Assembly: GCA_910578585.1 (NCBI GenBank)
Contig: CAJTRG010000011.1
Coordinates: 24,001 to 88,000, forward strand
Reading direction: 5' to 3'
Origin: an uncultured Mailhella sp.
Lineage (GTDB): Bacteria; Desulfobacterota; Desulfovibrionia; Desulfovibrionales; Desulfovibrionaceae
Length of the DNA: 64,000 nucleotides
Below the pieces are notes generated by a model that was given only the letters and a program-made list of their open reading frames with translations, had not been told where the DNA came from and ran no database searches. Each line of letters opens with the position of its first letter. The first letter of the stretch is position 1. A program made the position numbers and the translations under genes. Below, one piece after another: positions 52,332-61,715 of this stretch.

Positions 52332-53096
52332 TTATTTGACCCAGAATTCTGGATGTTCCTGATAATACTGCAAAGCTTTTTCCAAATCTTCCGGCGTATC
52401 AACCCCGTGGGGAGCTTCGCTGATCAGCCGAACATGCATGCGAATGCCATTTTCAAGTAAACGCAACTGTTCCAGCTTTTCCGTTTCTTCCAAGGGACTT
52501 GGCGGAAATTCTGCCATTTTCTCTAAGATAACACGCTTGAACGCATAGACGCCCACATGCCCGGCATAGGGAGCTTTACGCACAGTATCGCGGGCAAAGG
52601 GAATAGGTGAACGAGAGAAGTAAAGTGCCTCACCATTTTGCGCCAAAGCAATTTTCACCTGATTGGGAGAAGCAATGCGGTCTTTATCCTTTTCCTCATC
52701 CAACACCACCCCAAGGGTTGCACTGTCGCAATGGGAATTTTCAAAAGGCTCAAGCAATTTTTCCAGCATTTCTTTGCGGATAAAAGGTTCATCGCCTTGA
52801 ATATTGGCAATAACAGCATCGCCGTCCAAATTCAAAATATTAACGGCTTCACGCACCCGGTCTGTTCCGCTTTGATGTTCCTTTTTGGTATGCACAAAGG
52901 GCACGCCAAGAGCCTGCGCCTTTTCTTCAATACGTTCATCGTCTGTTGCAAGCCACACATCATCAAAAACTTTTGCTTCCTTTGCCCGCATATACACATG
53001 CCAAAACAAAGGTTTTCCGCCAATTTCCGCCAAAGGCTTGGCAGGAAAACGGGTTGACGCATAACGCGCGGGAATAATTGCATAGGCTTTCTTCAT
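52332..53096 (-). CDS. kdsB: 3-deoxy-manno-octulosonate cytidylyltransferase
   Basis: A 254-residue CMP-Kdo synthetase. AIIPARYASTRFPAKPLAEI plus GGKPLFWHVY is the CTP-binding start, VWLATDDERI and GTDRVREA follow, and NIQGDEPFI is the conserved QGDEP motif. It activates Kdo for lipopolysaccharide in the cytoplasm. Divergent from topA; first gene of a unit with the hypothetical protein and xthA. Confidence 0.95.
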   Translation of the reverse strand: MKKAYAIIPARYASTRFPAKPLAEIGGKPLFWHVYMRAKEAKVFDDVWLATDDERIEEKAQALGVPFVHTKKEHQSGTDRVREAVNILNLDGDAVIANIQGDEPFIRKEMLEKLLEPFENSHCDSATLGVVLDEEKDKDRIASPNQVKIALAQNGEALYFSRSPIPFARDTVRKAPYAGHVGVYAFKRVILEKMAEFPPSPLEETEKLEQLRLLENGIRMHVRLISEAPHGVDTPEDLEKALQYYQEHPEFWVK

Positions 53097-53192
53097 TGTT
53101 CACCTCGTCAATGTATTTTGATATAGGCTCTAAAAAAAAGCAAGTAAAACACGTGCTCTAAGGAAAATTTTTTGCAAAACACAATTTTTTTC

Positions 53193-53220
53193 TTGACGCT
53201 ATTTTTCTTTGCTTTATCTT
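53193..53220 (+). promoter_or_regulatory. promoter of topA-rnhA
   Basis: TTGACG (53193-53198), 16-base spacer, TATCTT (53215-53220), 27 bases before the ATG at 53247. Confidence 0.55.
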
Positions 53221-53246
53221 CTAAAAAAAAATTAAAAGTGAAATCT

Positions 53247-56200
53247 ATGAGCAAAGATCTAATTATTGTGGAGTCTCCTGCCAAGGTTAAGACTATTAAA
53301 AAATTTCTTGGAAATAACTATACAGTTCAGGCAAGTGTTGGCCATATCCGCGATTTGCCCTCTCGCGAACTTGGCGTTGATGAAAAAAGTTTTGAACCTA
53401 AATATGTTACCATTCAAGGCAAGGAAAAAGTTGTGCAGGGCTTGCAGGAAGCAGCAAAAAAAGCTGATATTGTCTATCTTGCACCTGACCCTGACCGGGA
53501 AGGAGAAGCCATTGCCTGGCACATTGCGCAGGCGATTAAAAATTGCTCTCACAATATCAAACGTATCCAATTCAACGAAATTACCGCAAAAGCCGTCAAA
53601 GATGCCATTGCTCACCCCCGCGAAATTGATCCCAACCTTTTTGAAGCCCAGCAGGCACGCCGCATTTTAGACAGACTTGTGGGCTATAAAATTTCTCCGC
53701 TCTTATGGAAATCCGTGAAACGCGGCATTTCCGCCGGACGCGTGCAGTCTGTTGCCCTTCGCCTTATTGTGGAACGCGAAGAAGAACGCCTCGCCTTTGT
53801 GCCTGAAGAATTTTGGAATTTCAAAGCTCAGCTTGTAGCTGACGGCATGTCTTTTAAAGCGGAACTGGCTAAAGTCAACGGCAAAAAAGTACAAATCCAA
53901 AATGAAGAACAAGCCCTTGCCATTGAAAAGGCTTTGCAGACTGCCTCCTTTATTGTTGAAAGCGTCGAAGAAAAAGAACGCAGCAAAGCTCCGCAGGCGC
54001 CTTTCACCACCTCCACCTTGCAGCAGGCAGCCAACCAGCGTCTGGGCTTTTCTGCCAAACGTACCATGAATACTGCTCAGCGCCTCTATGAAGGTATTGA
54101 TATTGAAGATAAAGGCACGGTTGCGCTGATCACGTATATGCGTACAGACTCTGTGCGTATTGCCGACGAAGCAAAGGCAGCCGCCAAAGAATTTATTGAA
54201 CAAAAATACGGTAAAAACTTTATTGCCAGCGGCGGAAAAGGAAGAGATTTCAAAGGCAAAAAGAGCATTCAAGATGCCCACGAAGCCATACGCCCCGTTG
54301 ATGTGACTTTGACGCCTGATCAGGTTAAATCCGCTCTTACGCCTGACCAATATCGCCTGTACAATTTGATCTGGTCACGTTTTGTGGCTTCTCAAATGGC
54401 AAATGCCAAATTCCACGACACTGCCGTCAGCATTGTTTGCAATAATAAGGAAATCAAAGCCCAAAGCGATGTGGAAAAGGAATTTTATCCCCTTGAAACC
54501 CAATGGAAAACAAAGGGGGAACGCCTTTTATTTGCAGGCTTTCTAACGGTTCTCGCCAGCACCGACGAAAAAGTTGAAGAGCTGCCCAAGCTGACAGCAA
54601 ACGATGTGCTCGGCGTTGAACAAATCAGCAAAGAACAAAAATTCACCCAGCCAAGCCCCCGCTATACGGAAGCTTCCCTGGTGCGAGAGCTGGAAGAAAA
54701 AGGCATTGGACGTCCTTCCACCTATGCCACCATTATTTCCACCATCCAAGACCGTGAATATGTGCGTCTGGACGGCAAACACTTTGTGCCCACAGACCTT
54801 GGCAATGTGGTTTGTTCACAGCTTCGCGACAATTTCCCCACCCTCATGGATGTGGGCTTTACCGCGAAAATGGAAGAAAACCTCGATAAGGTTGCTGACG
54901 GAGAAATGGGCTGGGTCAAGCTCCTGACGGATTTTTCAGGGGATTTCAACAGCACCCTTGCCAAAGCCGGCGAACACATGAAAGCCATAAAATCAGGTGT
55001 GGAAACATCCATGCCCTGCCCAAAATGCGGCAAGCCGCTGACCATTAAATTTGGCAAAAGCGGCGAATTTCTGGCTTGTTCCGGTTATCCTGCCTGCACC
55101 TTTACTTCAAACTTTATCCGCAATGAACAGGGTGAAATTGAACTTCAGGCAGCCCCTGAACAAAAAATTGTGGGAAAATGCCCAAAATGCGGCGGCAATA
55201 CAGTGGAAAAACGATCCCATACCGGAGCACGCTTTATTGCCTGCTCCAATTATCCAAAATGCGATTATGCTGCCCCGTTTTCAACAGGCGTGACCTGCCC
55301 TCAATGTAAAACAGGCGTTCTGGTAGAAAAAAGCACTAAGCGCGGCAAACTCTTTTATTCCTGCAGTACCTACCCAAAATGCGATTATGCCCTTTGGGAT
55401 TATCCTGTGCCCGAACATTGCCCTGTCTGCGATTCTCCTATTTTGGTGCGCAAAAATACCAAAGCCAATGGCGAACATTATGCCTGCCCGAATAAATCCT
55501 GCACCTATAAACGGATCATCGGTGAGGACGGCGAAGAATTTGAACCAAGTTTTGTGCAGATTCCTCTTTTGCCCAGTCAGCTCCCTCAAAAGGCTGATAT
55601 TCCGGCAGAAGAAAGAACGGCAAAGAACGAAGCTAAAGCACAAGAAACAATAATCGCCAGCGAAAAGCCCAAAAGAACCCGCAAAACAAAAGCCAGCGAG
55701 GCTGATACTGAAAAGGCAGCAAAGGCAAGCAGCAAAACCGCAAAAACAACCCAAAAAGCAGCTGAAGAGACAGAAGATATGCCGGAACAAAGCGTTTTAG
55801 ACCATGCCCTTAAAGCTGAAAAAGTCGTCAATCTTTATACTGACGGCTCCTGTCTTGGTAATCCGGGAAAAGGCGGCTATGGCGCTATTTTGGAATTTAA
55901 AGGCAAAAAGCAGGAACTTACTGCTGGATTTGCCCGCACCACCAATAACCGCATGGAACTGCTCGGCGTTATTACAGGTTTAAACAAACTCAAAGAAGCC
56001 TGCAATGTCAATATTTATACCGATTCCCAGTACGTGGCAAAAGCTATCAAACAAAACTGGCTGGAAAACTGGAAAAAGAACGGCTGGAAAACTGCCAATA
56101 AAAAGCCTGTCAAAAATCAGGATTTATGGATAGCGCTGGATACTGCCCTTAGTCACCATAATGTGACCTTTCACTGGATTAAGGGCCATGCAGGACACCC

Positions 56201-56285
56201 TGAAAATGAACGCTGCGACGAACTTGCCCGCACTAGTGCCGGTTCCGAATACCTTGCTGAGGATGCAGGATTTCAAGAAGAATAA
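53247..56285 (+). CDS. topA: DNA topoisomerase I fused to RNase HI
   Basis: A 1012-residue fusion. It starts at MSKDLIIVESPAKVKTIKKF; a frame extending upstream to 53172 overlaps the promoter and is not used. Residues 1-560 are a type IA topoisomerase: Toprim ESPAK and DPDREGEAIAWH, catalytic tyrosine in LITYMRTDSVRI. Four C4 zinc ribbons follow (about 589-751: CPKCGKPL, CPKCGGNT, CPQCKTGV, CPVCDSPI). A Lys/Ala/Thr-rich linker (about 790-855) leads to a complete RNase HI domain (about 860-1010) with the D-E-D-D set: YTDGSC, NNRMELLG, IYTDSQYV and NERCDELAR. It should relax negative supercoils and cut RNA in R-loops in one polypeptide. No separate rnhA gene is in the window. Confidence 0.95.
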   Translation: MSKDLIIVESPAKVKTIKKFLGNNYTVQASVGHIRDLPSRELGVDEKSFEPKYVTIQGKEKVVQGLQEAAKKADIVYLAPDPDREGEAIAWHIAQAIKNCSHNIKRIQFNEITAKAVKDAIAHPREIDPNLFEAQQARRILDRLVGYKISPLLWKSVKRGISAGRVQSVALRLIVEREEERLAFVPEEFWNFKAQLVADGMSFKAELAKVNGKKVQIQNEEQALAIEKALQTASFIVESVEEKERSKAPQAPFTTSTLQQAANQRLGFSAKRTMNTAQRLYEGIDIEDKGTVALITYMRTDSVRIADEAKAAAKEFIEQKYGKNFIASGGKGRDFKGKKSIQDAHEAIRPVDVTLTPDQVKSALTPDQYRLYNLIWSRFVASQMANAKFHDTAVSIVCNNKEIKAQSDVEKEFYPLETQWKTKGERLLFAGFLTVLASTDEKVEELPKLTANDVLGVEQISKEQKFTQPSPRYTEASLVRELEEKGIGRPSTYATIISTIQDREYVRLDGKHFVPTDLGNVVCSQLRDNFPTLMDVGFTAKMEENLDKVADGEMGWVKLLTDFSGDFNSTLAKAGEHMKAIKSGVETSMPCPKCGKPLTIKFGKSGEFLACSGYPACTFTSNFIRNEQGEIELQAAPEQKIVGKCPKCGGNTVEKRSHTGARFIACSNYPKCDYAAPFSTGVTCPQCKTGVLVEKSTKRGKLFYSCSTYPKCDYALWDYPVPEHCPVCDSPILVRKNTKANGEHYACPNKSCTYKRIIGEDGEEFEPSFVQIPLLPSQLPQKADIPAEERTAKNEAKAQETIIASEKPKRTRKTKASEADTEKAAKASSKTAKTTQKAAEETEDMPEQSVLDHALKAEKVVNLYTDGSCLGNPGKGGYGAILEFKGKKQELTAGFARTTNNRMELLGVITGLNKLKEACNVNIYTDSQYVAKAIKQNWLENWKKNGWKTANKKPVKNQDLWIALDTALSHHNVTFHWIKGHAGHPENERCDELARTSAGSEYLAEDAGFQEE

Positions 56286-56356
56286 AATCTTAACGTGAGA
56301 ACAGACTCCAAACGAAAAAGAAGAGCTGAAAATAAACGCTCTCTGATTGAAATAGA

Positions 56357-56950
56357 ATGGAAAACACAGAACAGAACTTGCAATGGTCACAAACCATGTC
56401 AGGCACGCCCTGGCAAAAATGGTCAAGTGCCATTTTATATTTATCCAGTATTGCTCTTGGAAACATTTTTGTTATCTATTTTGGTATAGGCACACTGACT
56501 CTGGCAAATGCCTTTGACCCGGAAAAGATCTATTTCTCCCTGACCTTTCCGCTGGGTGCGCTCTGGATTGGGCTGACATTCAGTTTTCGCGACTTTGTAC
56601 AGCGCTACTGGTCTCACCAAAAATGCTGGATTTGGATGATTATTGCCGGAATTATTACCTATTTTTGGAATAAAGATGTCGCTCTTGCCAGCATGCTTGC
56701 CTTTATTGGCAGCGAAACGGTTGACTGGACTGTGTTTTATATTCTCAAGCATAAATCATTAAAAACACGTGTTATTGTCAGTAACCTGATTTCCTGCCCT
56801 TTGGACTCCCTTATTTTCGTGCCCCTTGCCTTCCATGTGGCATGGAATTCCGACGCGGTATGGGGTCAGGCTCTTGTAAAATATGTGTGCAGCTTATTTG
56901 CTCTGCCGCTCATCCCCACCCTTTCCTGGTTCTTCAATAAAAAATATTAA
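56357..56950 (+). CDS. VUT/YhhQ-type queuosine precursor transporter
   Basis: A 197-residue membrane protein with five or six helices. The family pattern is seen in LIWIGLTFSFRDFVQRYWSH-like sequence (WIGLTFSFRDFVQRYW), SETVDWTVFYILKHKSLKTR and SNLISCPLDSLIFVPLAF. Members carry preQ0/preQ1 or related precursors across the inner membrane. The queF gene follows after 11 bases, which supports the role. The ribosome site before 56357 is poor; a later Met at 56396 is possible. Confidence 0.75.
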   Translation: MENTEQNLQWSQTMSGTPWQKWSSAILYLSSIALGNIFVIYFGIGTLTLANAFDPEKIYFSLTFPLGALWIGLTFSFRDFVQRYWSHQKCWIWMIIAGIITYFWNKDVALASMLAFIGSETVDWTVFYILKHKSLKTRVIVSNLISCPLDSLIFVPLAFHVAWNSDAVWGQALVKYVCSLFALPLIPTLSWFFNKKY

Positions 56951-56961
56951 AAGGATAAACA

Positions 56962-57441
56962 ATGAATACTACTTCTTCAAAAGACGATGTCAGCAAACTC
57001 ACCTTGCTTGGCGCTGGTAAAACAGAATATAAAATGGATGAACCTTCCGTTGCCATTTTGGAAACTTTTCCCAATCTCTTTGAGACCGATTATTTAATCG
57101 AAATTGAGCACCCGGAATTTACATCCCTTTGCCCTAAAACCGGCCAGCCCGATTTTGCAAAAATTCATATTGATTATATTCCCGGCCAAAAATGCGTTGA
57201 ATCCAAAAGCTTGAAACTGTATTTAGTGGCTTATCGCAATCATAAGTCCTTTATGGAAACCATTGTTAATACTATCAAAAATGATTTGGTTACCCTTCTG
57301 GAGCCAAAATATTTGCGCGTGCGCGGAGAATTCAATCCCCGCGGCGGAACCTATCTAAACCCAACAGCCCTTTACGTCAGCGCCGAAGTCTCTGCTCCAG
57401 AACTCATTGCCACTTTGCAGTTATTGGGACGGAAGAATTAA
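56962..57441 (+). CDS. queF: preQ0 reductase (7-cyano-7-deazaguanine reductase)
   Basis: A 159-residue unimodular QueF (YkvM type). The catalytic cysteine lies in FTSLCPKTGQPDFAKI and the QueF signature CVESKSLKLYL follows. It reduces preQ0 to preQ1 with NADPH for queuosine in tRNA. AAGGAT precedes the ATG. The two-gene unit with the transporter, and no queCDE in the window, is consistent with salvage of preQ0, though these genes may lie elsewhere. Confidence 0.93.
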   Translation: MNTTSSKDDVSKLTLLGAGKTEYKMDEPSVAILETFPNLFETDYLIEIEHPEFTSLCPKTGQPDFAKIHIDYIPGQKCVESKSLKLYLVAYRNHKSFMETIVNTIKNDLVTLLEPKYLRVRGEFNPRGGTYLNPTALYVSAEVSAPELIATLQLLGRKN

Positions 57442-57449
57442 AATAAAAA

Positions 57450-57486
57450 AAGGACTTATGATTTTTTCGCATTTTCATAAGTCCTT
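57450..57486 (-). terminator. terminator of tRNA-Lys (also after queF)
   Basis: AAGGACTTATGA and TCATAAGTCCTT with a 13-base loop; the T tract is on the minus strand, after the tRNA-Lys gene. Confidence 0.8.
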
Positions 57487-57492
57487 AAAAAC

Positions 57493-57568
57493 TGGTGGAC
57501 CATTGGTGACTTGAACACCAAACCAACTGATTAAGAGTCAGCTGCTCTACCTATTGAGCTAATGATCC
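57493..57568 (-). tRNA. tRNA-Lys (CTT)
   Basis: Read on the minus strand: acceptor GGATCAT pairs with ATGGTCC, D-arm AGCTCAATAGGTAGAGC, anticodon stem-loop CTGA-CTCTTAA-TCAG with anticodon CTT, T-loop TTCAAGT, discriminator A, CCA encoded. Confidence 0.96.
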
Positions 57569-57578
57569 GTATTTGAAA

Positions 57579-57607
57579 TTTGTATATTTTCATTATGGAA
57601 TAGTCAA
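57579..57607 (-). promoter_or_regulatory. promoter of tRNA-Lys
   Basis: On the minus strand TTGACT (57607-57602), 17-base spacer, TACAAA (57584-57579), about 10 bases before the tRNA. Confidence 0.75.
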
Positions 57608-57737
57608 GCATTTTTTGAAGAAAACATAAAATTCCTTTTAACCATACTTTTTGCTGAAACAAAAATGCATCATATTTTTTATTTCAGCTAAAATTTTATC
57701 CTCATTTAATGGGAAATGATATCAATGCAAATTTATC

Positions 57738-57767
57738 TTGACAGAAGAGCAAAACATTGAGTAAAAA
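57738..57767 (+). promoter_or_regulatory. promoter of tRNA-Thr
   Basis: TTGACA (57738-57743), 18-base spacer, TAAAAA (57762-57767), with the tRNA beginning at 57776. Confidence 0.6.
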
Positions 57768-57775
57768 ATTGTTGT

Positions 57776-57851
<76 letters not shown>

Positions 57852-57921
57852 GATATTTCAAGGACTTATAATAATCGTACTGTAAGTCTTTTTGTTTAAA
57901 GGCGGCACATAGGCTGTCCTT

Positions 57922-58947
57922 TTATTTTATACTCTCCAGATACTCTTTTGCAAACAGATAGGAGTCTCTGCACATATCCTCAAGATTTAATGTACTTTTC
58001 CAGCCCAGTTCATTATATACTTTATTGACATCGGCAAAGCTCACGGCAATATCCGCCGGTCTTCTTTCGACCAATGCATAAGGAATTTTCACGCTGTTGA
58101 CCCGTTCAAAAGTCTGCACAATTTCAAGAACTGAATGCCCCTCCCCTGTACCAAGATTGTATATACGATACGCGGGGGAAGCGTTTTGCGTATTAAATAC
58201 TCCTAAAGCTGCAATATGCCCCTTTGCCAAATCCACAACATGGATAAAATCTCTTACTCCTGTTCCGTCTCTGGTTGGATAGTCAGAACCAAAAATAAAG
58301 AGTTTTTCTCGTTGCCCCAAGGCAACCTGAGTAATATAGGGCATTAAATTCGGGGGGGCGGATTGATGAATTTCTCCAATTAAATGTGAGGCATGGGCAC
58401 CAACAGGATTGAAATATCTCAGCACAACAATATTCCATGTTTTATCTGACTGGTATAAATCGTATAAAATTTGTTCTGTAAAACTTTTACTCCAGGCGTA
58501 TGGATTGGAGCATTCACCTTTAGGCGTTTCTTCAGAAACAGGAACATGCGCGGCATCACCATACACGCTTGCACTGGATGAGAAAATAAAATTCCGGCAA
58601 TTATTTTTGCCTAAGACTTTTAGCAGAGTCAATGTGCAGGAAATATTATTGGAATAATATCCAAGAGGATTTTCAAGGGATTCATTAATAACTTTTAATC
58701 CAGCAAAATGAATGCAGCAGTCAATTTTACCATTTTCTGAAAAAATACGTTGGACTAAAGCTTCATCCCCCATATTTCCCTGATAAAAATTTGGAGTTTT
58801 ACCTGTAATTTTATGAATTCTTGCTAAAATATCGAGGCTGGAATTATATAAATTGTCTAAAATAATCACTTCATGATCTTTTTGCAATAATTCAACCACA
58901 GTGTGTGAACCAATATATCCCAGTCCGCCGGTAACGAGAATTTTCAT
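57922..58947 (-). CDS. galE: UDP-glucose 4-epimerase
   Basis: A 341-residue SDR. NAD-binding ILVTGGLGYIGSHTVVELL, FSSSASVYGD with the catalytic serine, and NPYAWSKSFTEQIL with Tyr and Lys. VVLRYFNPVGAH and DFIHVVDLAKGHI are GalE hallmarks. It interconverts UDP-glucose and UDP-galactose; UDP-glucose is also the substrate of the SqdB-like enzyme at 20819. Monocistronic. Confidence 0.95.
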   Translation of the reverse strand: MKILVTGGLGYIGSHTVVELLQKDHEVIILDNLYNSSLDILARIHKITGKTPNFYQGNMGDEALVQRIFSENGKIDCCIHFAGLKVINESLENPLGYYSNNISCTLTLLKVLGKNNCRNFIFSSSASVYGDAAHVPVSEETPKGECSNPYAWSKSFTEQILYDLYQSDKTWNIVVLRYFNPVGAHASHLIGEIHQSAPPNLMPYITQVALGQREKLFIFGSDYPTRDGTGVRDFIHVVDLAKGHIAALGVFNTQNASPAYRIYNLGTGEGHSVLEIVQTFERVNSVKIPYALVERRPADIAVSFADVNKVYNELGWKSTLNLEDMCRDSYLFAKEYLESIK

Positions 58948-59131
58948 CTGCTTTCCCCCATGTCTGCTGCATTTATCTGCTAAAAGAGAGTGTACACTAT
59001 TTTTATACGTAATGCACCCTTTAAAAAGGCATTAAAATTTTCACCGCTATTTGATGTATTATTTCTTACCCGCAAAAGCAGCCAAACAACAGGGAAGATA
59101 TTTCTGCAAAATAAAGCCTTGTTTCAGGCAC

Positions 59132-59158
59132 AAAAAAAGGCAATTTCTTGCCTTTTTT
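59132..59158. terminator. terminator of the histidine kinase gene
   Basis: AAAAAAAGGCAA-TTTC-TTGCCTTTTTT; A/T runs on both sides. Confidence 0.88.
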
Positions 59159-59183
59159 CAGTATGTTGATGTATTCGTCATAC

Positions 59184-61715
59184 TTATTTATGATAGTTTT
59201 TTCTCTTGCCTCTGGTATGTGTATAAATTGTATAATACAGGGTCTGCACATCAAGAGGCTTGCTGATATGGTCGTTCATGCCCACTTGCAGGCTTTGGGC
59301 AATATCTTCGGCAAAGGTATTTGCTGAAACCGCAATAATAGGAATAGACTGTGCACTTGGATGATCAGATTCCCTGATTGCCTTTGCCGCTTCCAGACCG
59401 TTCATCTTAGGCATTTGCAGGTCCATAAGAATAACATCATATTTGTCTTCATCAGACTTCAGGAAGTACTCAACAGCTTCTTCTCCGTTGAAAGCCTTGT
59501 CAACAGTCATGCCCTTGAACATAAGGAGCTTTGTGGCAATTTCCATGTTGATCAGGTTGTCTTCAACCAAAAGAACGCTGAGCCCCATGAGATCAATGTC
59601 TTTTGTTTCGGCAGGAGCATGTTTTTCCTCCGGAACGTCTTCTTCATCCACCACGTCAAAAGGAATAACAATGGAGATTTTTGTACCCTTGCCCAGTTCA
59701 CTGTTGATATTAATTTCCCCGTTGAGCCCGGTAACAATGCTCTGCACAATAGCCATACCAAGACCGGTGCCGATAATATCTTTTGAAGCAAACATGGTTT
59801 CGCGCTGATACGGAATAAAAATTCGTTCCAAAAATTCTTTGGACATACCGATACCAGTATCTTCAAAAACAAACAAGTACTTGGTTTGTTTGAACTCATT
59901 GGTGCTGCCGTAGAACTGTGAAACAGACACGGTAATGGAGTCGCCCTTTTTGGAATATTTAAAGGCGTTGGATAACAGGTTATTGATAATCTGCACGAAT
60001 TTAAAGGCAGGCGCAAAAATAAACTCATTGCGGATATCATAATGCACTGAGAAATTACGCGTTTCAGTCATGGCAAGGCTGTGGAAAGGCTGCACGGAAT
60101 GCTCGATCACTTCGCGCAAATTCATCTTTGTTTTGACATCACTGGTATTGCCGTTTTCAATACGTGAAATTTCAAGGATATAGTTAATGAGCTCCAGCAG
60201 CTGGTGACTGGATAATTTAATTTTATTGAGATATTCCTTTGTTTCTTCAATGGTAAAGGCATGGTTCATGCCAAGTTCGGTAAAACCTATAATACCATTG
60301 AGGGGGGTACGCATATCATGGGACATGCGGGCAAAGAAATCATTACGGGACTTTTCGCTTTTCTTTGCGTTTTCAACAGCAGATTTAAGAAGTTCATACT
60401 GGCGGACTTCCTGTTCTTTTTCCTTGGTGACTTCTTTCAGGCAAATAATTGCGCTTTGTGTTGTTTCCACATGGTCAAGGAAGATACGCACAGAAATCCA
60501 GACTTCATGATCTTCCACTTTGGTTTTAAATTCACCGCCAAACTCTTTAATGCCTTCCCGGGCAAGCTTATGCACATTGTCCATTGAAAAGGCCTGTTCA
60601 AAAGTTTCTGCAACATTGGGCTCCATTTTCTTTTTGACAACTTCGAGGAACTGTGAATACGCATTGCCATTTTCCAACTGATCAGCAAGGCGCTTTGGAA
60701 TTTTTACAATGGAATAGGTTTCCTTTTCAATATTAATAAGGATAATTGCGTAATAGATATTTCCCAAAAAGGTCAATGTTTCCTGTATGTTAAGATATTT
60801 TTTGTTATTGTTGTAGGTAAACCAGATATTCATAAAGGTCATTAAACCAATACAAAATACAAATGCAATGGCTATATACAATAACTGGTTCAATTTGGAC
60901 AGCAGCATTGTATAGGGAATGGTAACGACAACAACTAAATTATCTTTTGTCCTGTCAAAGAAAATAAATTTTTCCTGCCCTCTCACATCATAAAAGGACA
61001 AACCATCTTCTTTGTTCACACCATTATTGGTGACGATATCATAAAGAATTTGCGCATTTCTTCTGATACCTTCGCCTGCCAGCCCAAGGTCATCGTCATA
61101 ATAAAAAAGATTGCCGCTTACGCCAAAAAGATAATAATTGCTGTTGGGAGGCAAAAAGGTGTTTTTAATCGGAGACACATAACTTGCCACAGAAAAATCC
61201 ACAGCAATGGCATCTTTCATATTTTTCAAATAGCGGGCAATGGTAATGGTTGGAACTTTGCTAAACTTATCAAGATAAACATCAGAAATAACAAATTGGT
61301 TTTCTATCTTTTTCCTATTAACATACCCAAATAAATCGATGCTTTTGGAAGAAGATTCTTCTGCATTACCGGTAATAATTTCCCCGTCCATCACAACGTA
61401 TGGGTGAAAACTCTCAATGGCAGTAAAACTTCCCAAAAGAGACAGAATATTCTCAATTTGCTCTTTTTTGCCAAGTATGGCCGCATCTTTTTCAATCAAA
61501 TTTGCAAGATGGTTCAGCAGTGTTTTATAATAGGAGAAACTTTTTTCTTCTTCCATTTTATAGAACGAAGCAACTTCATTGCCCAAATTTCTGAAATTAT
61601 CTATTGTACTTTGCCGCATAATAGTATATGCAACAACAGTTAACATAAAATAGATAATAAATATGATAATATGCGAACGGTAATTTGAAAAAGCATGCTT
61701 TAAAAATGTTTCCAT
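59184..61715 (-). CDS. hybrid sensor histidine kinase with receiver domain
   Basis: An 843-residue inner membrane kinase. A first helix (about 14-35) and a second (about 275-300, LLYIAIAFVFCIGLMTFMNI) flank a periplasmic sensor of about 235 residues. A cytoplasmic PAS-like region (about 310-430) precedes HisKA with FFARMSHDMRTPLNGIIGFT (His near 463), the ATPase domain (NNLLSNAFKYSKKG, FEDTGIGMS, IIGTGLGMAIVQ), and a C-terminal receiver SVLLVEDNLINMEIA with phospho-acceptor Asp in VILMDLQMPKMNG (near 765). No HPt domain or separate response regulator adjoins it. Ligand unknown. Confidence 0.92.
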   Translation of the reverse strand: METFLKHAFSNYRSHIIIFIIYFMLTVVAYTIMRQSTIDNFRNLGNEVASFYKMEEEKSFSYYKTLLNHLANLIEKDAAILGKKEQIENILSLLGSFTAIESFHPYVVMDGEIITGNAEESSSKSIDLFGYVNRKKIENQFVISDVYLDKFSKVPTITIARYLKNMKDAIAVDFSVASYVSPIKNTFLPPNSNYYLFGVSGNLFYYDDDLGLAGEGIRRNAQILYDIVTNNGVNKEDGLSFYDVRGQEKFIFFDRTKDNLVVVVTIPYTMLLSKLNQLLYIAIAFVFCIGLMTFMNIWFTYNNNKKYLNIQETLTFLGNIYYAIILINIEKETYSIVKIPKRLADQLENGNAYSQFLEVVKKKMEPNVAETFEQAFSMDNVHKLAREGIKEFGGEFKTKVEDHEVWISVRIFLDHVETTQSAIICLKEVTKEKEQEVRQYELLKSAVENAKKSEKSRNDFFARMSHDMRTPLNGIIGFTELGMNHAFTIEETKEYLNKIKLSSHQLLELINYILEISRIENGNTSDVKTKMNLREVIEHSVQPFHSLAMTETRNFSVHYDIRNEFIFAPAFKFVQIINNLLSNAFKYSKKGDSITVSVSQFYGSTNEFKQTKYLFVFEDTGIGMSKEFLERIFIPYQRETMFASKDIIGTGLGMAIVQSIVTGLNGEININSELGKGTKISIVIPFDVVDEEDVPEEKHAPAETKDIDLMGLSVLLVEDNLINMEIATKLLMFKGMTVDKAFNGEEAVEYFLKSDEDKYDVILMDLQMPKMNGLEAAKAIRESDHPSAQSIPIIAVSANTFAEDIAQSLQVGMNDHISKPLDVQTLYYTIYTHTRGKRKNYHK

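Noticed and set aside
53172..53246. N-terminal extension of TopA
   Set aside because: The in-frame extension covers the promoter and the family start is MSKDLIIVESPAK at 53247.
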